In this document: one piece after another, positions 47,680-57,898 of the stretch
Layout: each line of letters opens with the position of its first letter
Position numbering within the stretch: the first letter of the stretch is position 1
From: Pseudonocardia sp. CNS-004
GTDB taxonomy: Bacteria; Actinomycetota; Actinomycetes; Mycobacteriales; Pseudonocardiaceae
Reading direction: 5' to 3'
DNA length: 64,000 nt
Assembly: GCA_001942185.1 (NCBI GenBank)
Contig: MKJV01000091.1
Span: forward strand, 19,299 to 83,298
Made by a program: the position numbers and the translations under genes
The notes under the pieces: generated by a model
Seen by the model: the letters and a program-made list of their open reading frames with translations, nothing else
Database searches by the model: none
Told to the model about the DNA's origin: nothing

Positions 47680-47697
47680 TGCACCTTATAAGATGCA
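47680..47697. promoter_or_regulatory. Near-palindromic operator of the FCD/GntR regulator
   Basis: TGCACCTTATAAGATGCA is an 18-bp near-palindrome (16 of 18 positions symmetric) around TTATAA, 6 bases upstream of the CoA-transferase start and 100 bases from the divergent regulator start. The AT-rich centre stands out from the surrounding GC. A GntR-type dimer site is inferred; it also overlaps a likely -10 element. Confidence 0.65.
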
Positions 47698-47796
47698 TCT
47701 CTCGGGCGGTCAACCCGTCCGAGCCGGGACCTTCTGCGCAGCGGCTCCGATACCCTGGAGCGGTCTCCTCCTCCGCCTGGTTCGAAGGGAACGTGT

Positions 47797-48462
47797 GTGG
47801 CCACAGCCAGACGAGCGCGACCGCGTCCGCCGGGCAGCAAGGCCGACTACGTCCACGAGGTGTTGCGCGAGGAGATCACGAGCGGGCAGCTGATGGCGGG
47901 CGCCGCCGTGCCGCAGGACGAGATCGCCCGCAGGCTCGGCGTCTCCATCACTCCCGTTCGGGAGGCCTTGCGCAGGCTCGAGAGCGAGGGCCTGATCTCC
48001 TACCGCTCGCACCGCGGGGCAACGGTGTCCGAGCTCAGCGCCGCCGCGGCCGGCGAGCTGTACCTGCTGCGCGGTGCGATCGAGGGGCTGTGCGCGCGGC
48101 TGGCGGCAGTCCGCATCACCGACGACGAGCTCACCACGTTGCGCGAGCTGCACGAGCGGATGCTCGGCGAACATGAGGCCGGGATCATCGACGAGCTCGC
48201 CGAGCACAGCAGGCAGTTCCACGACCTCATCGCCCGTGCGGGCGGGCCGGCGTTCCTCGCCGACCACCTCAGCTCGATCTGGAAGAACCACCCCGTGCCC
48301 ACGGAGAGCTCGCTGTGGCACCGGCCGGAGGAGGCCGAGCGGTTCCTCGAGGCGCACGGCGAGCTGCTCGACGCGCTCGCCGACCACGACCCCCAGCGCG
48401 CCGAGCGCGTCATGGTCGCGCACCTCGAGCTCGCCGGAGCCGCCCGCAACGTGACGGGCTAG
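47797..48462 (+). CDS. GntR-family regulator with FCD domain
   Basis: 221 residues. The N-terminal winged helix (VHEVLREEITSGQLMAG, then EIARRLGVSITPVREALRRL) is followed by an all-helical FCD domain (AAGELYLLRGAIEGLCARLA, HSRQFHDLIARAGG, HGELLDALADHDPQRAERVM). FCD domains bind small carboxylates, often through a metal held by histidines such as those in SRQFHDL and EAHGELL. It is divergent from the CoA-transferase/lyase/permease module and most likely controls it in response to the substrate acid. Confidence 0.92.
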   Translation: MATARRARPRPPGSKADYVHEVLREEITSGQLMAGAAVPQDEIARRLGVSITPVREALRRLESEGLISYRSHRGATVSELSAAAAGELYLLRGAIEGLCARLAAVRITDDELTTLRELHERMLGEHEAGIIDELAEHSRQFHDLIARAGGPAFLADHLSSIWKNHPVPTESSLWHRPEEAERFLEAHGELLDALADHDPQRAERVMVAHLELAGAARNVTG

Positions 48463-48633
48463 AGACGCCCTGGACGACTCGGGCCTACAGTGCGACGACG
48501 GGCCAGCGCGAACCGGCCGACGAGCGCGGCGCCCAGCGGCGGGTTCAGCAGACCGGTCGGATGGCCGGAACGCGACACGACACGGCAGGCTAGCCGGTGC
48601 CGGACAGCACGTCGCGGTCCTAGCCTCCGCAGG

Positions 48634-49197
48634 ATGGCGATGAACCTGCTGCACCGGCGGATCTGCCGCTCCGACGCGTGGGCCACCCGGATGCACTCGG
48701 ACGTGCTGCCGTGGGTGTGCCGGACCGTGCCGCTCGACGGCGACGTGCTCGAGATCGGGCCGGGCTACGGGGTGACCACCCGCTGGCTCGCCGGGAAGGG
48801 CGGGCGGCTCACGGCGGTGGAGGTGGACCCGGACCTGGCCGCCGGCGTGCGGGCGACCTTCGGGGACCGGGTCGACGTGCACACCGGGGACGGGGCGGAG
48901 CTGCCGTTCCCCGAGGCCTCGTTCGACACGGTCGTCTGCTTCACGATGCTGCACCACGTGCCGTCGCCGGAGCAGCAGGACCGGCTGTTCGCCGAGGCCG
49001 CCCGCGTGCTGCGTCCCGGGGGCGTGTTCGCGGGGCTCGACAGCCGGCTCAGCATGCGCTTCCGGCTGATCCACATCGGCGACACGATGACGGTCGTCGA
49101 CCCGGACGGTCTCCCGGCCCGCCTCGACGCAGCGGGTCTCTCCGACGTCGAGGTCGACACGGTCCCGGCGGCGTTCCGGTTCCGCGCGACCCGGTAG
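48634..49197 (+). CDS. SAM-dependent methyltransferase
   Basis: 187 residues. The class I methyltransferase core is shown by VLEIGPGYGVTTRWLAGKGG (motif I), TAVEVDPDLAAGVRATFGD, GDGAELPFPEASFDTVVCF and MLHHVPSPEQQDRLFAEAAR, then RVLRPGGVFAGLDS. ATG 48634 begins MAMNLLHRRICRSDAWA. The acceptor is unknown. It sits alone, convergent with the two-component system, 21 bases from its response regulator's stop. Confidence 0.85.
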   Translation: MAMNLLHRRICRSDAWATRMHSDVLPWVCRTVPLDGDVLEIGPGYGVTTRWLAGKGGRLTAVEVDPDLAAGVRATFGDRVDVHTGDGAELPFPEASFDTVVCFTMLHHVPSPEQQDRLFAEAARVLRPGGVFAGLDSRLSMRFRLIHIGDTMTVVDPDGLPARLDAAGLSDVEVDTVPAAFRFRATR

Positions 49198-49218
49198 CCG
49201 GAACGCCAGGCCCGCCGG

Positions 49219-49824
49219 TCAGAGCCAGCCCTGCTCCTGGGCGGTGCGGTAGGCGTCGGCGCGGGTGGGGACGGCGAGTTTCGCCGTGATCGCGGCCAGG
49301 TGGTTGCGGACCGTGCCCTGCGACAGGTGGACTCGGCGGGCCACGGCCGGTACCGGGGTGTCGGCTCCCGCCTCCCGCAGGACGTCCAGCTCGCGCGTGG
49401 TGAGCGGGCAGGGCCTCGCGGTGAGGGCGTCGGCGGCCAGCGCGGGGTCGACGTAGCGGGCGCCGCCGTGCACGCGGCGGATCACGTCGGCGAGGGTGCC
49501 GCCGGGCGAGCCCTTCGGGAGGAACCCCTTCGCCCCGGCGGCGAGCGCGCGTTGCAGGTGGGGTGGGCGGCCGTGCCCGGTGAGGATCACGACGGCGCAC
49601 GAGGGCAGGGCACCCGCCAGCTCGCCGGCCACGGCGATGCCGTCGAGCCGCGGCATCTCCAGGTCGACGACCGCGACGTCGGGCCGGTGGGCCACGGCGG
49701 CCTCGACCGCGGCGCTCCCGTCGCCCGCCTGCGCGACGACCTCGAGATCGGGTTCGAGGGCCAGCAGCGCCGCGATGGCGGTGCGGATCAGCTCCTCGTC
49801 GTCGGCGAGCAGAACCTTGATCAT
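49219..49824 (-). CDS. NarL/LuxR-type response regulator
   Basis: 201 residues. The receiver domain has the acidic pair DDEE at 8-11, phospho-acceptor D54 in VVDLEMPRLDG, T83-type conserved site in VVILTGHG and the lysine in GAKGFLPKG. A LuxR helix-turn-helix follows (about 140-195: LTTRELDVLREAGADTPV, HLSQGTVRNHLAAITAKL). ATG 49824 overlaps the kinase stop as ATGA, so it is co-translated with its kinase. The targets are unknown. Confidence 0.92.
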   Translation of the reverse strand: MIKVLLADDEELIRTAIAALLALEPDLEVVAQAGDGSAAVEAAVAHRPDVAVVDLEMPRLDGIAVAGELAGALPSCAVVILTGHGRPPHLQRALAAGAKGFLPKGSPGGTLADVIRRVHGGARYVDPALAADALTARPCPLTTRELDVLREAGADTPVPAVARRVHLSQGTVRNHLAAITAKLAVPTRADAYRTAQEQGWL

Positions 49825-50989
49825 GACGTGCCCCGCAGCAGCACCACGGCGTCCAGGGTGAACACGCCGTCGGCGACGGTGGTGCGCAGCCGCCCGCCGG
49901 ACGCGGCGAGCCGGTCGGACAGGCCCGCGAGGCCCGAGCTGTGGGCGTCCGGGCCGGCCGCGCCCGCGCGTCGTTCGCGACGGTGAGCCGCACCTCGTCC
50001 GCGCTCCGCACGAGCTCGATCGTGCACCACCGGGCCCGGCTGTGGCGCAGCACGTTCGTGCCGGCCTCGCGCACGGTGGCGGCCAGCCCGGTGGCGACGG
50101 GGTCCGGGAGCGGGCCGGGGTCACCGGTCACCGTGCAGCGCACGCCGGAGGAGCCCAGCACCCGCGCGACGGCGTCCAGCTGGGCGGCGAGGTCGACCGC
50201 GCGGTAGCCGTGCACGACCTGGCGCATCTCGGCGAGCGCCGAGGCGGCGAGCTCACGCACCTCGCCCGCCTCCCGGCCGGCACGGTCGGCGTCGACGGTG
50301 GCGAGCCGCTGGGCGAGCTCGGCCTTCAGCGCGATCACCGACAGGTGGTGGCCGAGCAGGTCGTGCACGTCGCGGGCGAACCGCAGCCGCTCCTGCGTGA
50401 TCGCGAGCCGGGCCCGGGCCTCGCGCCCGTCGCGTGCCTCGAGGACGAGGTGCCACAGCACGACCGGTAGCCCGTGGATGGCGAGCAGGCTCAGCCCCAT
50501 CCCGGCCGTGATCAGCGCGAACGTGGCGGGGGATCCGCCGATGACGGCGCCGATCGCCGCGGCGGTCGCAGTGGTCAGCACCGCCGTGACGGCGGCGGGC
50601 GCGGCCCGCATCAGCAGCGGAGCGGACGCGACGACGGCGGCGCCGAGCCACGCCCAGGTGTCCCAGCCCTCCGGGGCGCCCGCGGCGACCGGCGCCACCA
50701 GCGGCACCGACGCGAGGGCCGCCACCAGGAACGCGGCGACACCTCGGCGTCGCATCCGCCCGGACAGGCCCGGGGTGGCCGCGGCGTACAACGCGGCGGC
50801 CTGGGTGCCGGCCACGGCCAGGATCCCGACGGTGCCGAGCACCTGCCACAGCGGGCGGTCCTCGAAGCGCAGGACCCCGATCCCCGGCCAGGTCACCGTG
50901 GAGGCCACCGCCACGACGAGCGACGCGAGAACGGCCGCCCGTGCCCGGCCGAGACGGGGGTCGGGAGCAGGTGCGGAGTCGGGCGGCAC
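49821..50989 (-). CDS. Sensor histidine kinase, NarX/DesK type (frameshifted)
   Basis: About 389 residues. Five or so hydrophobic segments fill residues 15-180, with no large outer domain. The dimerisation box RFARDVHDLLGHHLSVI holds the phospho-acceptor histidine at about 209. The ATPase part has TVREAGTNVLRHSRARWC, and the G-box GLAGLSDRLAASGGRL after a lost base near 49970. It should phosphorylate the adjacent response regulator. GTG 50989 is used. A membrane-stress signal is typical of this architecture, but that is inference. Confidence 0.88.
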
Positions 50990-51023
50990 GACGAGATCAT
51001 CCCCGCCGGCGCCACGATTTCCA

Positions 51024-51734
51024 CTATCCGCCGGGGTGGGCGATCCGCAGGGTGAGGAACTCGAAGCGACCCGGCTCCACCCCGCTGGGCGCCCGGACCA
51101 GCCCGTCCGGACCCGGCCGTGGCGCCGCGGGCGGCACCTGCAGGAGCCGTCGTAGCCGATCCTGCGCGTGCCGGTAGAACTTCAGCTGCGCGTGCCGCCC
51201 GAACAGCCGGAATCCCAGCCGGACGACCGGGTTGCGGATCGGGGCCGGCCGCGAGTACGCGACGATCCGGAACTCGACGCGCCCGGTCTCCAGCTCCTTG
51301 GCGAGCTCGTAGGTCAGCCGGCCCTGTTCGAGGTGCCCCCGCAGGGTGTCGTACGACCAGCCGACCACGCGTTCGGGACCGCAGCATCCCGGACGCACCT
51401 CGTCGTACCCGGCGGTGATCCGCACGCCGAGCAGGAACCGCAGCACGAGGAACCGGCCCTCCAACAGCATGTCGCGGCCCACGAGGTGGGCGGGGCACCG
51501 GAAGGCCGCACGCAGGATCGCCGGGTCGCTGAACTCGTAGTTGTTCACGAGCGTCTGCGCCGTCCGCAGGAGGCCGTCCGGCTCGGGCTCGCCCGGCGTC
51601 TCCTCGCCCAGCTCCACCACGTGCCGGTCGACGTGCCACCCCGCGGTGACGGCGGGTGGGGCCTGGGCCGCGACATGGTTGACCGGGAGGTCCCGCAGGG
51701 CCGTGACGGCGTCGGCGAGGGTGGGGCGGCTCAC
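51024..51734 (-). CDS. DUF1990 family protein
   Basis: 236 residues. The N-terminus VSRPTLADAVTALRDLPVNH is followed by DUF1990-type parts: LLRTAQTLVNNYEFSDPAIL, VGRDMLLEGRFLVLRFLLG, GYDEVRPGCCGPERVVGWSY, LRGHLEQGRLTYELAKELETG and FRIVAYSRPAPI. Function is unknown; the fold is thought to resemble lipid-binding START-like proteins. GTG 51734 overlaps the next membrane gene's stop as GTGA. A second DUF1990 gene lies on the other strand at 52042. Confidence 0.8.
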   Translation of the reverse strand: MSRPTLADAVTALRDLPVNHVAAQAPPAVTAGWHVDRHVVELGEETPGEPEPDGLLRTAQTLVNNYEFSDPAILRAAFRCPAHLVGRDMLLEGRFLVLRFLLGVRITAGYDEVRPGCCGPERVVGWSYDTLRGHLEQGRLTYELAKELETGRVEFRIVAYSRPAPIRNPVVRLGFRLFGRHAQLKFYRHAQDRLRRLLQVPPAAPRPGPDGLVRAPSGVEPGRFEFLTLRIAHPGG

Positions 51735-51958
51735 TGATCCCCGCCGCGGCGGGCGGCCCCGGCGGCGGTGTCGCCGAGCATCCACAGCGTCGCCGGCCAG
51801 AGCCCGACGAACAGCGCGCGGCGTTCGGCGTTGCCCCGCTCGTCCTGATCGACGGTCTTCGCGCGCAGCCACAGCCCGATGCAGAGCCCGATCGAGGCGA
51901 GCGACGCGGTGCGGGCGATCAGCGCGGTTCGGCGCAGCAGAGCCGCGTTCACAACCAT
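51731..51958 (-). CDS. Small membrane protein upstream of DUF1990
   Basis: 75 residues. Two hydrophobic segments (TASLASIGLCIGLWLRA and ALFVGLWPATLWMLGDTA) flank a charged loop (KTVDQDERGNAERR). ATG 51958 starts MVVNAALL. It overlaps the DUF1990 start and lies divergent from the second DUF1990 gene with about 80 bases between. No family recognised; it may anchor or partner DUF1990. Confidence 0.65.
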   Translation of the reverse strand: MVVNAALLRRTALIARTASLASIGLCIGLWLRAKTVDQDERGNAERRALFVGLWPATLWMLGDTAAGAARRGGDQ

Positions 51959-52041
51959 GGGGGGCGGGTACCCGTGCCGACGTGCCCCTATCCCCGCGTC
52001 CCCACCGCGTCCCCGGCGGCGCACGGCACCGGCTCGGCGTC

Positions 52042-52718
52042 GTGGCGCGCTGGCCGTTGGGCATGGTGCTGGTGAGCTGGCGGTACATGTGGCGCGTCGC
52101 GGCCGTGCACCGCAGCGAGACCGACGGGGGACCTGCCGACCGGCCGGCGCCCGTACCGGAGGCCCTCACGGAGGGTCTCCAGCGCGTCGAGGACGGCGTG
52201 GGGCCGCTGCTGCACCGCAGCTACTCGGTGCGGATCGCCGGCGCGTCCCGGCCACCGGACGAGGTGATCGGCCGTTTCGCCAGCGACCCCAACTGCGGTG
52301 CGCCCGCCGAGGTCGCGGTGTTCGAGAAGGTCCACGGCGCCGGTCGGGAGACGCGCGTCGGCGACGAGTTCCTCATCCGGATGCCCGGACCGTGGAACGG
52401 GCCGGTGCGGGTGATCGACAGGGGGCCGACGTCGCTTCGGCTGGGGACCTTGCGGGGTCACCTGGAGGCCGGGCAGATCGAGTTCCGCTGCCGGACCGAG
52501 GACGGGGAGCTGCTCTTCGAGATCGAGTCCTGGGCCCGCTCGGGTGACCGGCTGTCGGACCTGCTGTACACGCGGCTGCGGCTGGCGAAGGAGATACAGC
52601 TGAACATGTGGGTCGAGACGTGCCTGCGACTGGCCCGCGACGCAGGCGGCAGGCCGCGCGGCGGGGTCCGGGTCGAGACCCGCCGGGTGCCCAGCGCGCT
52701 CTGGCCACCGGGAGGTAG
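52042..52718 (+). CDS. DUF1990 family protein, second copy (probable frameshift near the end)
   Basis: About 225 residues. Parts shared with the first copy are YSVRIAGASRPPDEVIGRFA, VGDEFLIRMPGPWNGPVRV, LRLGTLRGHLEAGQIEFRC, LLFEIESWARSGDRLSDLLY and KEIQLNMWVE. The frame stays open to 52902, antisense into the SsgA-like gene. If one base is restored in the 3' part the gene ends at the TAG 52716-52718, four bases before the convergent SsgA stop, with a length divisible by three; I prefer that. GTG 52042 is used. Function unknown. Confidence 0.7.
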
Positions 52719-52721
52719 CGC

Positions 52722-53135
52722 CTACTCCGCGCAGCTGCGGGTGATGCGGGCGATCTCGCCGTCGAGGTCCATGCGGTCGGCCTCCGTGCCGAGGGGGACC
52801 AGCTCGAGGGTGGCCCCCACGAAGGTCCGCAGCAGGTCCTGGTCGACCTCGAGCACGGCGCGACCGTCGTGGGAGCGGATCTCGATCTCGATGATGTCGT
52901 AGCCCTGCACCGTGACCGGGCGCATCCGCACGTCGCCCTCGCCCGTCGGCTCGTCGAGGGCCGCGACGACGAGCTCACGCCCGATCAGCCACTCGACCCA
53001 CCGGTCCTGCCTGGTCCGCACCGCGAGGGAGACGGCGAACGGGTCGTAGGCGCTGTAGCTCCAGCGCGTGACGACCGGGGCGGGCTGACCGTGCAGCACC
53101 GTGAACATGTCCTGCTGGACGAGGTCCTTGCTCAT
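52722..53135 (-). CDS. SsgA-like sporulation and cell division protein
   Basis: 137 residues. The SsgA family is shown by FTVLHGQPAPVVTRWSYSAY, DPFAVSLAV, WVEWLIGRELVVAALDEPTG, EGDVRMRPV and the acidic end FVGATLELVPLG. SsgA-like proteins guide septation and spore-wall steps in morphologically complex actinomycetes, working with FtsZ. The gene's presence argues for a filamentous or sporulating type. ATG 53135 starts MSKDLVQQDM. It stands alone on its strand. Confidence 0.9.
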   Translation of the reverse strand: MSKDLVQQDMFTVLHGQPAPVVTRWSYSAYDPFAVSLAVRTRQDRWVEWLIGRELVVAALDEPTGEGDVRMRPVTVQGYDIIEIEIRSHDGRAVLEVDQDLLRTFVGATLELVPLGTEADRMDLDGEIARITRSCAE

Positions 53136-53309
53136 CGTCAGTCGCTCATTCCTGCGTTCGCGCTCCGGGGCCGCTCGCTCGTGCGACGGCGTCACCCTCT
53201 GCATCGCAGCATGCCTCAGGAACGCTGCACGCACGGGGGTAGTTCACCCGAACAAGCGAGTGAGTGCTCGAATCGGTACGGAACGTGAACGCCGGCTGCG
53301 GCGGCGGGG

Positions 53310-53764
53310 TCAGGAGCGTTCCGCCGTCACGACCCAGATCCCGTCGCCGCCCCTGCGGCTGGGCTGTTCGAGGCTGAGGGTGAGGCGCTCGCCGTCGGGG
53401 TTGCGGACGTCCACACTGGTGCCGTCCGGACCCGGGTAGGCTCGGCGTCGGGCCAGTCGTGGGCGGCGGCCGCGTAGGCGATGGCGACCTCGGAGGGGTC
53501 GAGCAGCCACGGCTGGGCGCCGCGGTCCACCTCGGCCTGCAGCGCGGCGGCGGCGGCCGCGTCCGCCGCGGGCCAGGGGAGCGGCACGGCACCGGCCGTG
53601 GGCGCCGTGGCGCTGGTGGGCGGCGGCCCGGTCGGCGCCGGGGCGCTCGGGCCGGGGTTGGTGGTCGTGAGCGTGCACGCCGTGAGCAGGACCCCGGGCA
53701 GCAGCACGGCGGTGGCGACCCTCCCGGCGACGGGGCGGGTGGCGCGTCGGCCGGTCGGGAGCAC
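53310..53764 (-). CDS. Lipoprotein of unknown function (frameshifted)
   Basis: About 151 residues. LLPGVLLTACTLTTT is a lipoprotein signal with the lipobox LTAC; a Pro/Ala/Thr-rich spacer follows, then a small globular part (LLDPSEVAIAYAAAAHDWPD and, in the next frame, TSVDVRNPDGERLTLSLEQP). One base is missing near 53440. The C-terminal strand pattern suggests a small beta domain exposed outside the membrane. No known family. Confidence 0.65.
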
Positions 53765-53921
53765 GGCGCCACCGTAGGCGGCGACGGCCGGTGCCGGGCG
53801 ACTGCGCGCACGGCGCGTACGGGGGACCGCACGGCGGGGAGTCTCCGTCCGGGGGTGAGCCGGAGATCGGTGGAGTCACTAATGTCGGAGCGGCAGCGCG
53901 GCGCGACAGCGAGGTGGGGTC

Positions 53922-55606
<1,685 letters not shown>

Positions 55607-55757
55607 CGCCGTCGCTCAGCGGGCTCCCCGGTCCGACGATCGGTCGTGGGTAGTGCTATGGCGGACGTCACGCACGGTCGATCGTGCGAATTCCACCGTT
55701 CGCGCCCGAGGGTGCAATCCGGAATAGCTTGTCTGACCTGCGCGTGTTGGACCGGTT

Positions 55758-55985
55758 GTGACGCACTCTGAGCCGGCAGGCGGCATCGCCGACGTCATGG
55801 CCGGCATGCCCGAGGTATGGCGTCGGCTGCTCGTCGCGCACGTACCGGATCGGCTGGGCCGCTGTACCTCCTGCCGCACCGCGAGCGGGTCGGGGGAACG
55901 GTGGCCCTGCTCGCTGCACCAGATCGCCAGCGATGCGCGGCATCTCCACGAGTTGCGCATGGGCCAGGCGGTCGCGGGGGACTGA
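55758..55985 (+). CDS. Conserved small actinobacterial protein
   Basis: 75 residues. GIADVMAGMPEVWRRLLVAH is followed by a cysteine pair in RLGRCTSCRTASG and a further cysteine with histidines (WPCSLHQIASDARHLHELR), which would suit a small zinc site. It resembles short hypothetical proteins common in Pseudonocardiaceae. GTG 55758 is used. It precedes the cobD gene by only 5 bases, so the two may be co-transcribed. Function unknown. Confidence 0.6.
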   Translation: MTHSEPAGGIADVMAGMPEVWRRLLVAHVPDRLGRCTSCRTASGSGERWPCSLHQIASDARHLHELRMGQAVAGD

Positions 55986-55990
55986 GCCCC

Positions 55991-56983
55991 GTGAGCGCGC
56001 GCCGGTGGGTCCGGCCTGCCGGGCTGCTCGTGGGCGCGCTGGCCGACGCGCTGTGCGGTGACCCGCGCCGCGGGCACCCCGTCGCCGGGTTCGGCCGTGT
56101 CGCCGCCGCGCTGGAGGCGCGCTGCCACGCCGACCGGCGTGCCGCGGGGGCGCTGTACGCCGCGGTGCTCGTCGGCGGTGCGGCCGGTGCGGGGGTGCTC
56201 GCCGAACGGGTGTCGGCCGGGCGCCCGCTCGTCGGGGTGGCGCTCACCGGCCTGGCGACGTGGGCCGTGCTGGGCGGCTCCTCGCTCGCCCGGCACGGCG
56301 CCGCGCTGGCCCGCGAGCTCACCGAAGGTGATCTCCCCGCTGCCCGCACCCGGCTGCCGTCGCTGTGTGGCCGGGACCCGGCGGCGCTCGACGCCGCGGG
56401 GATGGCGCGGGCGGGCACGGAGTCGATGGCCGAGAACACCTCCGACGCGGTCGTGGCCCCGCTGCTGTGGGGCGCGGTGGCCGGAGTGCCCGGCCTGCTC
56501 GGGTACCGGGCCGTGAACACGCTCGACGCCATGGTCGGCTACCGCTCCCCGCGCCACCTGCGCTTCGGCTGGGCCGCCGCGCGGCTCGACGACGCCGCCA
56601 ACCTGGTGCCCGCCCGGGTGTCGGCGCTGCTGTTCGCCGCGCTCGCGCCCGCGGTCGGCGGCTCGTCCCGCAGCGCCGTCACGGCGTGGCGCCGCGACGG
56701 TGCGGCCCACCCGAGCCCGAACGCCGGCCCCGTGGAAGCTGCCGCGGCCGGCGCGCTCGGCGTCACGCTCGGCGGGCGGACGATCTACCCGCACGGGGTG
56801 GAGGACGCGGCCCCGCCTCGGCGCCGGCCCGCCACCCACACCCGCCGACCTCGCCCGGGCGCGCGGCTGTCACGGCTGGTCGGCGCCGCCTCGGTGGTCC
56901 TCTCGGTTGCCCTGGCCCAGGGCCGCGCGGCAGTGCGCGATCACCGCCGCCGTCAGCGGGGACGGGCGCACGCCCTGAGGTAG
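55991..56983 (+). CDS. cobD: Cobalamin biosynthesis protein CobD/CbiB (frameshifts near the end)
   Basis: About 330 residues with several membrane segments. Family parts are LVGALADALCGDPRRGHPVA, ENTSDAVVAPLLWGAVAG, YRAVNTLDAMVGYRSPRH, RLDDAANLVPARVSALL and HPSPNAGPVEAAAAGALGV. It attaches aminopropanol (phosphate) to adenosylcobyric acid, the step after CobQ. An extra base near 56800 and a lost base near 56866 leave PRLGAGPPPTPADLARA in another frame. The 3' end overlaps the convergent LysR gene by 114 bases, so its last ~35 residues are uncertain. GTG 55991 is used. Confidence 0.88.
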   Translation: MSARRWVRPAGLLVGALADALCGDPRRGHPVAGFGRVAAALEARCHADRRAAGALYAAVLVGGAAGAGVLAERVSAGRPLVGVALTGLATWAVLGGSSLARHGAALARELTEGDLPAARTRLPSLCGRDPAALDAAGMARAGTESMAENTSDAVVAPLLWGAVAGVPGLLGYRAVNTLDAMVGYRSPRHLRFGWAAARLDDAANLVPARVSALLFAALAPAVGGSSRSAVTAWRRDGAAHPSPNAGPVEAAAAGALGVTLGGRTIYPHGVEDAAPPRRRPATHTRRPRPGARLSRLVGAASVVLSVALAQGRAAVRDHRRRQRGRAHALR

Positions 56984-57802
56984 CCCGGCCAGCAGCGAGT
57001 TGGTGCCGAGGTCGTCGAGGACGGGGAGGAAGCGCAGCGGCCGCCCGTCGTGGCTCCTCGGCACCTCCTCCATGAGCAGCGCCCACGCCAGCCCGCGCGC
57101 GACGAGGGAGCGGATGGTGAGGACGCTGGCGCTGCGGTAGACGACGTCCGGGGTGATCCCGAAGCGGCGCAGCATCGCCTCGTTGAGGTACGAGGCGGGC
57201 TCGACGTTCAGCACGGCGCAGGGATACGGCTCCAGCTCGGCGACGTTCACGGCGTCGCGGGAGGCGAGGGGATGGCCGGGGGCCACCGCCACGCGGTAGC
57301 CGCGTTCGCGCAGCACCACACTACTCACCTCGGAGTGCAGCTGAGCCTCGTAGAGGAAGCAGAGATCGACCTGTCCGCGCAGCATCCGCTCCTGGATCTC
57401 CGGCCCCGACCCCTCGACGATGTCCAGCCTCACCCGCGGGTAGCTGCGGGCGAGGAACTCGGCCACCTCGGGCAGCACCACCGGCGAGAGCGTGGTGAAA
57501 CAACCGACGGTGTAGGTGCCCGTCGCCCCGGCCGACGTCTCGTCCGCGGCGCTCACCAGGTGCTTGACCTCGCCGAGCAGGGTGCGGCTGCGGGTGGCGA
57601 CGGCCCGGCCCGTTGCCGTCAGGTGGACGCCCTTGGACTTGCGGCGAACCGCGAGCTGGACGCCGAGCACGCCTTCGAGCTCGCGGAGTGCCTGGCTGAT
57701 CGCCGCCTGCGTCACGTGGCACTTCAGCGCGGCCCGCGTGATCGACTGCTCCTCGGCGACCGCGACGAAGTACTCGAGCTGCCGCAGCGTGACGTCCTTC
57801 AT
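56870..57802 (-). CDS. LysR-family transcriptional regulator
   Basis: 310 residues. The N-terminal helix-turn-helix is clear (LRQLEYFVAVAEEQSITRAA, then VTQAAISQALRELEGVLGVQ), followed by a LysR co-inducer domain (YTVGCFTTLSPVVLPEVAEF, LDIVEGSGPEIQERMLRGQV, VAVAPGHPLASRD). ATG 57802 is used. It is divergent from the MBL hydrolase gene, with an inverted repeat between, so the MBL and transporter genes are its likely targets. The inducer is probably a small acid or aromatic. Confidence 0.9.
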   Translation of the reverse strand: MKDVTLRQLEYFVAVAEEQSITRAALKCHVTQAAISQALRELEGVLGVQLAVRRKSKGVHLTATGRAVATRSRTLLGEVKHLVSAADETSAGATGTYTVGCFTTLSPVVLPEVAEFLARSYPRVRLDIVEGSGPEIQERMLRGQVDLCFLYEAQLHSEVSSVVLRERGYRVAVAPGHPLASRDAVNVAELEPYPCAVLNVEPASYLNEAMLRRFGITPDVVYRSASVLTIRSLVARGLAWALLMEEVPRSHDGRPLRFLPVLDDLGTNSLLAGLPQGVRPSPLTAAVIAHCRAALGQGNREDHRGGADQP

Positions 57803-57816
57803 AAGCAGAGGTTAGG

Positions 57817-57831
57817 TCTTCGCGCGGAAGA
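57817..57831. promoter_or_regulatory. Inverted repeat in the LysR/MBL intergenic region
   Basis: TCTTC-gcgcg-GAAGA is a perfect 5-bp inverted repeat with 5-base centre, flanked by GGTT and AACC on the two sides. It lies 15 bases upstream of the LysR start and 68 bases upstream of the MBL start, the usual place for a LysR recognition site. Confidence 0.5.
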
Positions 57832-57898
57832 ACCAGTTTTACATCGGAAGTGGTCGGCGTCAGGTTGATGCGCAGTCGACGTGTCACGAAGGAGTGCC

